Shown here in pieces: positions 50,100 to 57,342 of a stretch of 64,000 nucleotides of DNA. Numbering within the stretch: position 1 is the stretch's first letter; each line of letters opens with the position of its first letter. Origin of the DNA: Streptomyces sp. WAC05374 (GTDB taxonomy: Bacteria; Actinomycetota; Actinomycetes; Streptomycetales; Streptomycetaceae); NCBI RefSeq assembly GCF_004353505.1, contig NZ_SMNQ01000025.1:1-64000 (forward strand), given 5' to 3'. A model generated the notes under the pieces. The model was given only the letters and a program-made list of their open reading frames with translations. It was not told the origin of the DNA and did not search any database. A program made the position numbers and the translations under genes.

Positions 50100-51118
50100 G
50101 CGGTGCTCCCGAGGTCGGTGGCCGGCATCCGGTCCGGCGTGTGCGGTGGTCTGCGCAGGAGGACGCCGACCCGTACGCCGGGCACGCTGGAGACCAGCAG
50201 GTAGTGCCCGTCGGGCCGGGTGCCGTGGGCGGCGGCACGGTCCACCAGGTTGATCAGGGGGTCGGCGGCGAAGCAGTGACCGGTCCGGGCGATGTTGTCC
50301 AGGAACAACTGCTCCTTGGAGAACCCCGCTTGACGCTCCTTCAGTACGACGACCGGGCGGTACAGGTTGGTGTGCAGGACCGCGTGGACGTCCCCCGCCT
50401 TCATCCCTGCGGCCTCGAAGATCCGCTCGTTGACGACCCGCGCGAGGTCGGCGCTGATCTCGTGCGACCAGTCCAGCGCGCCCGGGTCCTGCGCGGACGC
50501 GCCGCCGGCGATCTCGTACGTGTCCGGTCCGAGGGGCTCGTCGCTCACCAGGCAGCTCGCCGCCCCGTCGCTGAACAGCGCGAAGTTCTCCATGCGGACC
50601 GACTCGTCGGTGACCCGGTCGGTCGTGATGACGAGCACCCGGCGGTGGTGCCCGGCGGCGACGAGCGCCTGGGCGGTCCGGATGCCGACCAGCAGGTTGG
50701 TGCAGCGGTTGAGCGTGATGCCGGTGAACGCCGCGTCCCCGACGCCGAGTCCGGTCAGGATGTGCTCCACGAACCGGCCGTGCGTCACGGGACCGCCGGG
50801 GAACCGCGTCGAGCACAGGATCAGGGCGTCCACGGACCCGGGGTCGGCGCCGCAGCTTCGCAGGGTGGCGGTGCCGCTCTCCACGGCCAGTGTCTCCAGG
50901 TCCTTCGCGGTGCGGCGCACCCGGCCCCAGCCCCACAGGGACGCCTTGGCCGGCATGCCGAACTTGCGGGCGCGTTCGGTGAGTCCCTGGACGGTGGTGT
51001 GGTCGGCGTCCTGCTCACCGAGGACGTAGGCGGGGCCGCACAGGTGGACGGTGCCGGCGGGGCCCGGGCCCGGATCGTGGGGGCGGGCGGTGGTGGGTGC
51101 GGGGGTGGACGGCGTCAC
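50096..51118 (-). CDS. KAS III-like ketosynthase/acyltransferase
   Basis: This 340-residue thiolase-fold enzyme of the 3-oxoacyl-ACP synthase III group has active-site Cys in LNRCTNLLVGI (C139), His in VLHTNLYRPVV (about 247) and Asn in GHCFAADPLINLVDRA (about 279). In KAS III the His motif reads HQAN; here it is HTNLY. In biosynthetic clusters such enzymes either condense an acyl-CoA with an ACP-bound malonate or transfer acyl groups to O, N or S nucleophiles. No malonyl-specific gene is visible nearby, so acyl transfer is possible. Start GTG 51118; the N-terminal 20 residues are Pro/Thr-rich. ATGA-coupled to the HDO gene. Confidence 0.85.
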   Translation of the reverse strand: MTPSTPAPTTARPHDPGPGPAGTVHLCGPAYVLGEQDADHTTVQGLTERARKFGMPAKASLWGWGRVRRTAKDLETLAVESGTATLRSCGADPGSVDALILCSTRFPGGPVTHGRFVEHILTGLGVGDAAFTGITLNRCTNLLVGIRTAQALVAAGHHRRVLVITTDRVTDESVRMENFALFSDGAASCLVSDEPLGPDTYEIAGGASAQDPGALDWSHEISADLARVVNERIFEAAGMKAGDVHAVLHTNLYRPVVVLKERQAGFSKEQLFLDNIARTGHCFAADPLINLVDRAAAHGTRPDGHYLLVSSVPGVRVGVLLRRPPHTPDRMPATDLGSTA

Positions 51119-51127
51119 GGTGCGGGA

Positions 51128-51964
51128 TCACTCTCCGGTGTCGAGAATGCTGTTGAGGTCGGCATAGGGCAGCGCGTCCGCCCCGAAGGTGAAGGTGCCC
51201 CGGTCGCGGATCTCCTCGGCGGCGCGTACGAGGGCGCCGTACGCGGCACGCGACATCGCCGAGCCGACGCTGACGCGGCGCACGCCCAGCTCTCCGAGTT
51301 CCGGGACGGACAGGCGCAGGGCGCCGCCCATGAGGACGTTGACCGGGCGGCCGACCGAGGTGCACACGGCACGCACGGCGTCCGCGTCGGGCAGCGCCGG
51401 CGCGTACAGGACGTCGGCGCCCGCCTCCTCGTACGCCTGGAGGCGGCGGATGGTGTCGGCCAGGTCGGGGCGGCCCAGGAAGAAGTTCTCGGCGCGTGCG
51501 GTGACGGTGAAGGGGAAGTCCAGTTCGCGTGCGGCGGCCACGGCGGCGGCGACCCGTTCGACGGCTTCCTCCAGCGGGCGGACCGGGTCGCCGGCGCGGC
51601 CCGTGGAGTCCTCGACCGACGCGCCGACCAGACCGGCGCGGGCGGCGAGCCGGATGGTCGCGGCGACGTCCTCGGGCTTGTCGCCGAAGCCGCTCTCCAG
51701 GTCGGCGGAGACCGGCAGGTGGGTGGCGCCGGCGATCGCCGCCGCGTTGTCCAGGATCTCCTCGCGGGTCACGTGGCCGTCCGGCCTGCCGAGGCTGTAC
51801 GCGAACCCGGCGCCCGTGGTGGCGAGGGCGGCGAAGCCGAGCCCGGTGAGCAGGCGTGCGGTGCCCGCGTCCCAGGGGTTGGCGACGACGAACGGCCGGT
51901 CGGCGGCGTGCAGTGCGCGGAACGTCTCGGCCTTGCGGCGCTGGTCGGCGGAGGTGTTGCTCAT
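51128..51964 (-). CDS. PEP mutase/isocitrate lyase superfamily protein
   Basis: This 278-residue TIM-barrel protein shows the family's substrate- and metal-binding motifs: FVVANPWDAGTARLL (about residue 25), VSADLESGFGD (about 83, the two acidic Mg ligands) and GASVEDSTGRAGDP (about 111). The KKCGH loop that supplies the catalytic Cys of isocitrate and methylisocitrate lyases is missing; the segment reads STGRAGDP. So it is not a classical lyase; hydrolytic or C-C/P-C bond chemistry on a 2-oxo acid is possible. Start ATG 51964 follows GAGGAACC. It lies between the thioesterase and KAS III-like genes on the same transcript. Confidence 0.82.
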   Translation of the reverse strand: MSNTSADQRRKAETFRALHAADRPFVVANPWDAGTARLLTGLGFAALATTGAGFAYSLGRPDGHVTREEILDNAAAIAGATHLPVSADLESGFGDKPEDVAATIRLAARAGLVGASVEDSTGRAGDPVRPLEEAVERVAAAVAAARELDFPFTVTARAENFFLGRPDLADTIRRLQAYEEAGADVLYAPALPDADAVRAVCTSVGRPVNVLMGGALRLSVPELGELGVRRVSVGSAMSRAAYGALVRAAEEIRDRGTFTFGADALPYADLNSILDTGE

Positions 51965-52001
51965 GGTGGTTCCTCGTGGTCGTGACGGTGGCCTGACCGG
52001 C

Positions 52002-52850
52002 TCAGATAAGTTCAACGTGCTCGGCCGTGTCGAGACCGGCGCCGGACGCCACCCGGACGAGCGATCCGAGGAGTCCCGTCAGGACGCGCGGGTCGTCCTG
52101 GAAGTAGAAGTGGCCGCCGTCCACCCAGTGAAGGGCGGGCTCGCCGGCGCACTCGCGCGCCCAGGGCCCCAGGCCCGCGTCCTTCACGTGCGGGTCGTCG
52201 GTCCCGTTGACGAGGGTGACCGGCACGGTCAGGGGGGCGTCCTCGCGGTACGCGTAGTGGGCGACCATGCGGAAGTCGGCACGCAGGTGCGGCAGCAGCA
52301 GTTCGGCCAGGGCCTCGTCGGCGACCACCTCGGGCGGCAGCCCGCCGAAGAAGCCGACGGCCTCGGTGAACTCCCGGCCGTCCAGCCGTGCGGTCTCCAC
52401 CACACGCCGGGTCGGCAGGAGTGAGGGCGCGGAGCACCCGGAGGCGACCAGGTGACGCAGTCCCGGCGTGCCGCGCAGCCGGCGGGCCACCTCGAACGCC
52501 ACGACGGCACCGAAGCTGTGCCCGAAGAGGAGGAAGGAGCCCGCCGGCCCTTCGGCCCGCTCCGCCGCGGCGATGGCTTCGGCCGCGCCGTCGGCCAGTT
52601 CGGCGACGGACGCCGCGGCCGGCTCGCGGAAGCGGTGGACCCGCCCCGGAGGGCAGATGGCGACGATCCGGGCGGTGGCCTCCAGGTCCCGCTGCCAGGC
52701 GAGGAAGGAGCGGGGGTTGCCGCCGGCGTGCGGGAAGCAGTAGACGCGGACGGGGGGTTCACCGCCGGCTCCGGCCGCGGCGGCGCCCGATCCGGTGGCG
52801 CTGATGAGCCACGGTGAATCGATCACGGAAGACGCACCATTCCTCTTCAT
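52002..52850 (-). CDS. Type II thioesterase
   Basis: This 282-residue alpha/beta hydrolase of the GrsT/TEII group has VYCFPHAGGNPRSF (oxyanion side, about residue 36), nucleophile Ser in LFGHSFGAVVAFEVA (about 110), Asp in LVNGTDDPHV and catalytic His in WVDGGHFYFQDD. Such enzymes clear misloaded acyl groups from carrier domains or release products. Because the NRPS lacks a terminal thioesterase, this enzyme could do the off-loading. Start ATG 52850 (MKRNGASS). It heads the minus-strand train running to 40106, 20 bases after the small-protein gene. Confidence 0.88.
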   Translation of the reverse strand: MKRNGASSVIDSPWLISATGSGAAAAGAGGEPPVRVYCFPHAGGNPRSFLAWQRDLEATARIVAICPPGRVHRFREPAAASVAELADGAAEAIAAAERAEGPAGSFLLFGHSFGAVVAFEVARRLRGTPGLRHLVASGCSAPSLLPTRRVVETARLDGREFTEAVGFFGGLPPEVVADEALAELLLPHLRADFRMVAHYAYREDAPLTVPVTLVNGTDDPHVKDAGLGPWARECAGEPALHWVDGGHFYFQDDPRVLTGLLGSLVRVASGAGLDTAEHVELI

Positions 52851-52870
52851 TGCTCGGGCGGCTCGGCCGG

Positions 52871-53056
52871 TCAGGCGGCGACGGAGGGCTTGACCACGTT
52901 CCAGCCGACGTCCCCGTTGGAAACGATCTTCTCGGCCGGGGAGGCGATCCGGTCGGCGGACTCGGCCAGGCCGGCCACGGCCAGTCCGAGCCCCGCGACG
53001 ACGGCGCAGGACGCGACACGGATACGGAAAGAGAGAACGCCGATGTTCTTCTGCAT
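52871..53056 (-). CDS. Small secreted protein (61 residues) at head of the train
   Basis: This protein starts MQKNIGVLSF, followed by a hydrophobic core VASCAVVAGLGLAVAGLAESA (broken by polar residues) and a short tail ending in VVKPSVAA. It looks like a small exported or membrane-attached protein. ATG 53056 has GGGGG ahead of it. It lies 20 bases upstream of the thioesterase and so could be co-transcribed with the cluster. It has no precursor-peptide features such as a Cys/Ser-rich core. Similar Sec-type small proteins are common in Streptomyces. Function unknown. Confidence 0.5.
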   Translation of the reverse strand: MQKNIGVLSFRIRVASCAVVAGLGLAVAGLAESADRIASPAEKIVSNGDVGWNVVKPSVAA

Positions 53057-53214
53057 GGGAACCCCCGGGCCCTTCTGGGAAACAAACGGAAACGAAAAGG
53101 TCTCCGGATCTTGAATGAACCGGTCCGAGGAGCGGATCGACGTACTCCGAATTTCCGTTGCCGGAAGTCCGTCGCCGCTCGGATTGGCCCGGAGACCTGC
53201 TGACGACTCCAATG

Positions 53215-53243
53215 TTGCGTACGCCGACTGGGGCGACAATGAT
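53215..53243 (+). promoter_or_regulatory. Possible promoter of the LuxR-type regulator
   Basis: TTGCGT (53215-53220), a 17-base spacer and AATGAT (53238-53243) form a plausible HrdB-type promoter about 87 bases ahead of the regulator start. The 53057-53329 gap is clearly A+T-richer than its flanks and must also hold the leftward promoter of the thioesterase train. Confidence 0.35.
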
Positions 53244-53329
53244 CTATGTGGCTCGGGTTTTCGCACTGCGACAAGCTACGGGGTCCATACCGCATCAAAA
53301 CGGTCATACGGGGTGACTTGGGAGGGTGG

Positions 53330-54169
53330 ATGAACGGATTACCGCGTGAGGATGGGGACAGATGGCACGAAACGGCGGACCTTCAGGGGGCTACAGGGAC
53401 CCCTGCGCAGTTTCTGCGGTGGATGGCGGGGCACTTCGACGAACTGGCCCGGCTGACCGAGAAACAATCCGGACGGGCCGATTGTTTCGAGGAGACCGGC
53501 ACCGACCGTTCCGGGATTCGCTACATCCATGGACTGGCCGCGATCTCGCAGGCCATCGACGAGATGCTCACCGGCGCCCAGCGGGAGATCCTCACCGCGC
53601 AGCCCGACGGTCCCCGCCCCACGGCCGTGCTGAAAGACGCACTGGAGGCCGTGCGCCGGCACATCGCGGCCGGCGTCGCGATGCGCACGCTTTATCAGCA
53701 CACCACGCGGTTCGACGAGGCGACCAAGGCCTATGTTCGTTCCGTTACGGAATACGGAGCGAAAGTCCGAACCCTCGAGGAATTCTTCGACCGGCTGATC
53801 ATCATTGACGCATCGGTTGCGTTCATTTCGGCCAATGAGGACCGCACGACGGCCGTCGCAGTAACAGAACCGGCCATTGTCCGATTCCTCAGGGACACCT
53901 TCGAACGGGCCTGGGACCGCGCGAGCCCCTTCCCTTTCGTGCCCATCCACGCGGCCAAGGCGGCCGACGAGGTCATGCCCGCGATACGGGAGTCGATCGG
54001 CAGGCTCCTGGTCGAGGGCTACTCCGACAAACGGATCGCCCGCCGCATGGGCATCAGTGAACGCTCACTTCAGGCCCACATCGCCGCCATGAAGCAGGAA
54101 CTGGGCGCGCACAACCGCCTCCAGCTCGGCTATCTGCTCGGGCGGAACGAAACCACGTACATCCTCTGA
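53330..54169 (+). CDS. LuxR-type cluster regulator with TTA codon 4
   Basis: This 279-residue regulator has an N-terminal region that looks like a TrmB/PLD-type sensor domain (HGLAAISQAIDEMLTGAQRE, about residue 65, through IIIDASVAFISANED, about 175). The C-terminal LuxR-type helix-turn-helix is LLVEGYSDKRIARRMGISERSLQAHIAAMKQEL (read from 54005). The start is ATG 53330, with GGAGGG four bases ahead. The fourth codon is TTA (53339-53341), the rare Leu codon that needs the bldA tRNA, which ties expression to development. Codon use is less G+C-biased than in neighbours (many A/T third positions), hinting at later acquisition. It is the only pathway-type regulator in the cluster. Confidence 0.85.
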   Translation: MNGLPREDGDRWHETADLQGATGTPAQFLRWMAGHFDELARLTEKQSGRADCFEETGTDRSGIRYIHGLAAISQAIDEMLTGAQREILTAQPDGPRPTAVLKDALEAVRRHIAAGVAMRTLYQHTTRFDEATKAYVRSVTEYGAKVRTLEEFFDRLIIIDASVAFISANEDRTTAVAVTEPAIVRFLRDTFERAWDRASPFPFVPIHAAKAADEVMPAIRESIGRLLVEGYSDKRIARRMGISERSLQAHIAAMKQELGAHNRLQLGYLLGRNETTYIL

Positions 54170-54187
54170 GTACGCGGAAAAAGAAAA

Positions 54188-54215
54188 GGGCCGGCCGTCA
54201 TGGGACGGCCGGCCC
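54188..54215. terminator. Bidirectional terminator between luxR-type and EamA genes
   Basis: A perfect 12-bp stem, GGGCCGGCCGTC (54188-54199) with GACGGCCGGCCC (54204-54215), has the loop ATGG. On the left flank AAAAAGAAAA gives a U-rich tail for leftward transcripts, so it is a true intrinsic terminator for the EamA gene and also ends the regulator transcript. Confidence 0.85.
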
Positions 54216-54231
54216 CCGGGGGAGCGGTGCT

Positions 54232-55209
54232 TCAGTCCGTCGTGGTGCCCGACGGCGTCCGTTCCCCGTCCGGCCGCCGCAATTCCGGCGCGTCGCCGGG
54301 CGTGTCCTCCGGCGCCGCCTTCCGCCGCCCCGGCAGCCGCGAAACGGCCACGCCCGCCAGGCAGATGACACCGCCGAGCAGCGTCAGCGAACCCGGCACC
54401 TCACCCAGCCAGACCCACGAGATCGCCACCACCACGGCCGGCACCGCGTACGTGGTCGCGCCCAGCTTCCCGGCACTCGTCCGGGCCAGCGCGTACGCCC
54501 ACGTGCTGAACGCCAGCGCGGTCGGGAACAGGCCCAGGTACAGCAGGTTCAGCGTCGCCGACCACGGGGCCTTGGGCAGCTCCTGGAGCATCAGCCCGCT
54601 GAACGGCAGACACGCCACGGTTCCCGCGAAGCAGCCGAACGTCGTCACCTGCAACGGACTCGCGTACCGGAGGGCCGGTTTCTGCGCCACGACCCCGCCC
54701 CCGTACGTCACCGCCGCGAGCAGGCACAGCAGCACACCGGTCACGGAGGACGACCCGTGCCCCGACATGGACCAGCCCACCACGGCCGCGCCCAGGAACG
54801 ACACGCCCATGCCGGCGAGCAGCATCGGAGGGAACCCCTCCTTCAGCAGCCAGCCACTGAGCAGCGCGATCACCACGGGCCCGATGTTGACGACCATCGC
54901 GGCCGTCCCCGCGTCCACGAGCTGCTCGCCCCAGTTCAGGGCGACCATGTAGACGCCGAACCACAGCACCCCCGACGCCAGGATGCCGGGCCACGCCCGC
55001 CGGTCGGGCAGGGTGCCGCCCTTGATCAGGAAGATGACGCCGAGCGCGATCGACGCGGTCAGCAGCCGCCCCAGCGCCAGCACTCCGGGGTGGAAGTGCT
55101 CCGCCGACGCGCGAATGGAGACGAAGGCCGACGCCCACAGAACCACCGTCACAAGGGCGGCTAAAAGGGCACGACGATCGGTACGGGAACCGCCGGTTGT
55201 GTGATCCAT
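54232..55209 (-). CDS. EamA/DMT-family transporter with TTA codon 16
   Basis: This 325-residue drug/metabolite transporter has ten hydrophobic helices in two EamA repeats (ALVTVVLWASAFVSIRA at about 17, and SVTGVLLCLLAAVTYGGGVV at about 160). The cytosolic C-terminal tail is Pro/Glu-rich. Start ATG 55209 (MDHTTGG) gives the usual short N terminus; ATG 55233 is possible. Codon 16 is TTA (complement of 55162-55164), so it depends on bldA tRNA like the adjacent regulator. That shared control and the position next to the cluster suggest a second exporter for the product, though amino-acid export is equally typical of the family. Confidence 0.85.
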   Translation of the reverse strand: MDHTTGGSRTDRRALLAALVTVVLWASAFVSIRASAEHFHPGVLALGRLLTASIALGVIFLIKGGTLPDRRAWPGILASGVLWFGVYMVALNWGEQLVDAGTAAMVVNIGPVVIALLSGWLLKEGFPPMLLAGMGVSFLGAAVVGWSMSGHGSSSVTGVLLCLLAAVTYGGGVVAQKPALRYASPLQVTTFGCFAGTVACLPFSGLMLQELPKAPWSATLNLLYLGLFPTALAFSTWAYALARTSAGKLGATTYAVPAVVVAISWVWLGEVPGSLTLLGGVICLAGVAVSRLPGRRKAAPEDTPGDAPELRRPDGERTPSGTTTD

Positions 55210-55379
55210 TCCCGCATGGTAGCGAGCGCCCATGACCATGGCATGACAACGAACAGCCATGGTGGCCGGATGCCACCACCGCCCGCCGGGCCGGCGCGCC
55301 CCGCCGGTCGGGCGGCACGGGCCGGGACCGGGCGGCGGGGGCCGCCGCCGAGGTGACCGGAAAAAATCTTGGGCGGCGA

Positions 55380-55406
55380 TGTCGAGAACCCGTGGCCGGC
55401 TCCGTC
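55380..55406 (+). promoter_or_regulatory. ECF42-type promoter
   Basis: TGTCGA at 55380-55385 and CGTC at 55403-55406, 17 bases apart, match the known ECF42 consensus (TGTCGA in the -35 region, CGA/TC in the -10 region). The element lies 53 bases ahead of the DGPF gene and upstream of the ECF42 sigma gene, as expected for autoregulation. Confidence 0.75.
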
Positions 55407-55458
55407 CCCGGGGTGAAGGCGGCCACAATGGGCCGCATCAGCACCGAGGAGAGACACG

Positions 55459-55872
55459 ATGGCCAAGTACCTGCTGCTCAAGCACTACCGCGGCGCCCCG
55501 GCAGCGGTGAACGACGTGCCCATGGACCGGTGGACGCCGGAGGAGATCTCGGCCCACATCCAGTACATGCGGGACTTCGCGGACCGGCTCCGGGAGACCG
55601 GCGAGTTCGTCGACGGCCAGGCACTCGCCCCCGAGGGCACCTGGGTCCGGTACGACGGCGAGGGCCGCCCGCCCGTCACCGACGGCCCGTTCGCCGAGAC
55701 CAAGGACCTCATCGCCGGCTGGATGGTCGTCGACGTCGACGGCCACGACCGCGCCGTCGAGCTGGCGGGCGAGCTGTCGGCCGCCCCCGGCGCGGGCGGG
55801 AAGCCGATCCACGAGTGGCTCGAGGTGCGCCCCTTCCTCACCGCGAAGCCCACCACCACGGACTGTCATTGA
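55459..55872 (+). CDS. DGPF/YciI-related domain protein
   Basis: This 137-residue protein of the YCII-related (DGPF) family starts KYLLLKHYRG and carries the name-giving motif in VTDGPFAETKDLIAG (about residues 73-87). DGPF proteins nearly always sit beside ECF42 sigma factors and are thought to belong to the same stress circuit; their biochemistry is not settled. The stop overlaps the sigma-factor start by one base (TGATG), so the two are co-translated. An ECF42-type promoter lies just upstream. Start ATG 55459 follows GAGGAGAGACACG. Confidence 0.88.
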   Translation: MAKYLLLKHYRGAPAAVNDVPMDRWTPEEISAHIQYMRDFADRLRETGEFVDGQALAPEGTWVRYDGEGRPPVTDGPFAETKDLIAGWMVVDVDGHDRAVELAGELSAAPGAGGKPIHEWLEVRPFLTAKPTTTDCH

Positions 55873-57017
55873 TGGACGAGGTCCTGCTCAGGAGCCTCAC
55901 CCCGGGCGTGCTCACCGTCCTCGTCCGCCGCGGAGCCGACTTCGCGGCGGCCGAGGACGCCGTCCAGGAGGCGCTCGTCGAGGCCGTCCGCGTCTGGCCG
56001 GCCGACCCGCCGCGCGACCCCAGGGGCTGGCTGGTCACCGTGGCCTGGCGCAAGTTCCTCGACCAGGCCCGGGCGGACACCGCCCGCCGCCGGCGCGAGG
56101 ACGTCGCCGACCGGGAGCCCGCGCCCGGGCCCGCGCCCGCCGGGGACGACACGCTCCAGCTCTACTTCCTGTGCGCCCACCCGTCGCTGAGCCCGTCCTC
56201 GGCGGTCGCGCTCACGCTGCGCGCCGTCGGCGGGCTCACCACCCGCCAGATCGCCCACGCCTACCTGGTGCCGGAGGCGACCATGGCGCAGAGGATCAGC
56301 CGGGCCAAGCGCACCGTCTCGGGCGTGCGGTTCGACCGGCCCGGCGACGTCGCCACCGTGCTGCGCGTCCTCTACCTGGTCTTCAACGAGGGCTACTCCG
56401 GCGACGTCGACCTCGCCGCCGAGGCCATCCGGCTCACCCGGCAGCTCGCGGACCGGGTCGACCACCCCGAGGCGGCCGGACTGCTCGCCCTGATGCTCCT
56501 CCACCACGCCCGGCGCGCCACCCGCACGGCGCCCGACGGCAGCCTGGTGCCGCTCGCCGAGCAGGACCGCGGCCGCTGGGACACCGCGATGATCGCCGAG
56601 GGCGTCGGCGTCCTCCAGGCGGCACTCGCCCGCGACCGACTGGGCGAGTTCCAGGCCCAGGCCGCCATCGCCGCCCTCCACGCCGACGCGCCCACCGCCG
56701 AGGAGACCGACTGGGTGCAGATCGTCGAGTGGTACGACGAGCTCGTGCGCCTCACCGACAGCCCCGTCGTCCGGCTCAACCGGGCGGTCGCCGTCGGGGA
56801 GGCCGACGGACCCCGGGCCGGGCTGGCCGCGCTCGCCGCCCTGGACGCCTCGCTGCCCCGGTACGCCGCCGTGGCGGCGTACCTCCACGAGCGCGACGGC
56901 GACCTCGTGACGGCGGCACGGCTGTACGCCGAGGCGGCCCACAAGGCGCCCAGCCTCGCCGAGCGCGACCACCTGACGCGCCGGGCCGCCCGGCTCAACG
57001 CCCGCCGGGGCCACTGA
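55872..57017 (+). CDS. ECF42-family RNA polymerase sigma factor
   Basis: This 381-residue ECF sigma factor has region 2 at the N terminus (DFAAAEDAVQEALVEAVRVWP) and region 4 near residue 120 (TTRQIAHAYLVPEATMAQRISRAK). A long helical, TPR-like C-terminal extension of about 200 residues ends in RAARLNARRGH. That extension and the DGPF partner gene define ECF42. Known members have no anti-sigma factor and are thought to be controlled through the C-terminal extension. Start ATG 55872 overlaps the DGPF stop. It probably transcribes its own operon from the TGTCGA/CGTC promoter at 55380. Confidence 0.88.
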   Translation: MDEVLLRSLTPGVLTVLVRRGADFAAAEDAVQEALVEAVRVWPADPPRDPRGWLVTVAWRKFLDQARADTARRRREDVADREPAPGPAPAGDDTLQLYFLCAHPSLSPSSAVALTLRAVGGLTTRQIAHAYLVPEATMAQRISRAKRTVSGVRFDRPGDVATVLRVLYLVFNEGYSGDVDLAAEAIRLTRQLADRVDHPEAAGLLALMLLHHARRATRTAPDGSLVPLAEQDRGRWDTAMIAEGVGVLQAALARDRLGEFQAQAAIAALHADAPTAEETDWVQIVEWYDELVRLTDSPVVRLNRAVAVGEADGPRAGLAALAALDASLPRYAAVAAYLHERDGDLVTAARLYAEAAHKAPSLAERDHLTRRAARLNARRGH

Positions 57018-57066
57018 CACCGCTGAGGCCGCCGGCACCGCTGAGGCCGCCGGGCCCGGTGGGCGG

Positions 57067-57088
57067 AACTATCGCAACTATGATAGTT
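57067..57088 (+). promoter_or_regulatory. Promoter/operator of the Phd-type antitoxin operon
   Basis: AACTATC (57067-57073) and GATAGTT (57082-57088) form a perfect inverted repeat, with a second AACTAT at 57076-57081. TATGAT at 57079-57084 is a good -10 box inside it, 20 bases from the antitoxin ATG. The A+T-rich patch stands out in this G+C-rich DNA and fits Phd/YefM autorepression. Confidence 0.65.
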
Positions 57089-57104
57089 GGGTTAGGGTCG
57101 GGCC

Positions 57105-57308
57105 ATGGAGACCAGGACGTACTCGACGATCGATCTGCGCAAGCAGATGGGCGAGATCCTCGACCGGACCCGCATCGCGGGGGAGCCGGCCGCGATCACC
57201 CGCAAGGGCAGGACGATGGCCTACCTGGTGCCCGCCGAGTGGTTCGAGCACTACCAGCGGCTCGCCGCACAGCAGCCCGGCAGTGACACCGGCCAGGACG
57301 CGGCCTGA
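57105..57308 (+). CDS. Phd/YefM-family antitoxin
   Basis: This 67-residue protein has the Phd/YefM N-terminal DNA-binding fold: TYSTIDLRKQMGEILDRTR (residues 5-23), GEPAAITRKGRTMAYLVPAEWFE (seen from 57181), ending in a polar tail that would wrap the toxin. These antitoxins repress their own operon, and a palindrome covering the -10 box lies just upstream. Two further genes follow on the same strand, a DUF6247-like protein and a RelE/ParE-like protein, suggesting a three-gene module. Start ATG 57105. Confidence 0.85.
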   Translation: METRTYSTIDLRKQMGEILDRTRIAGEPAAITRKGRTMAYLVPAEWFEHYQRLAAQQPGSDTGQDAA

Positions 57309-57342
57309 CCGCACGCGACGCGAGGACCAGGAGCCCGACCCC

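Noticed and set aside
49700..50240. Long plus-strand frames rich in Arg/Pro/Ala opposite the HDO and KAS III-like genes
   Set aside because: They are low-complexity mirror frames of G+C-rich coding DNA, overlapping genes with clear families.
52871..53056. RiPP precursor peptide for the cluster
   Set aside because: The peptide has a membrane-type hydrophobic core and no Cys/Ser/Thr-rich core region; no RiPP-modifying enzymes are present.
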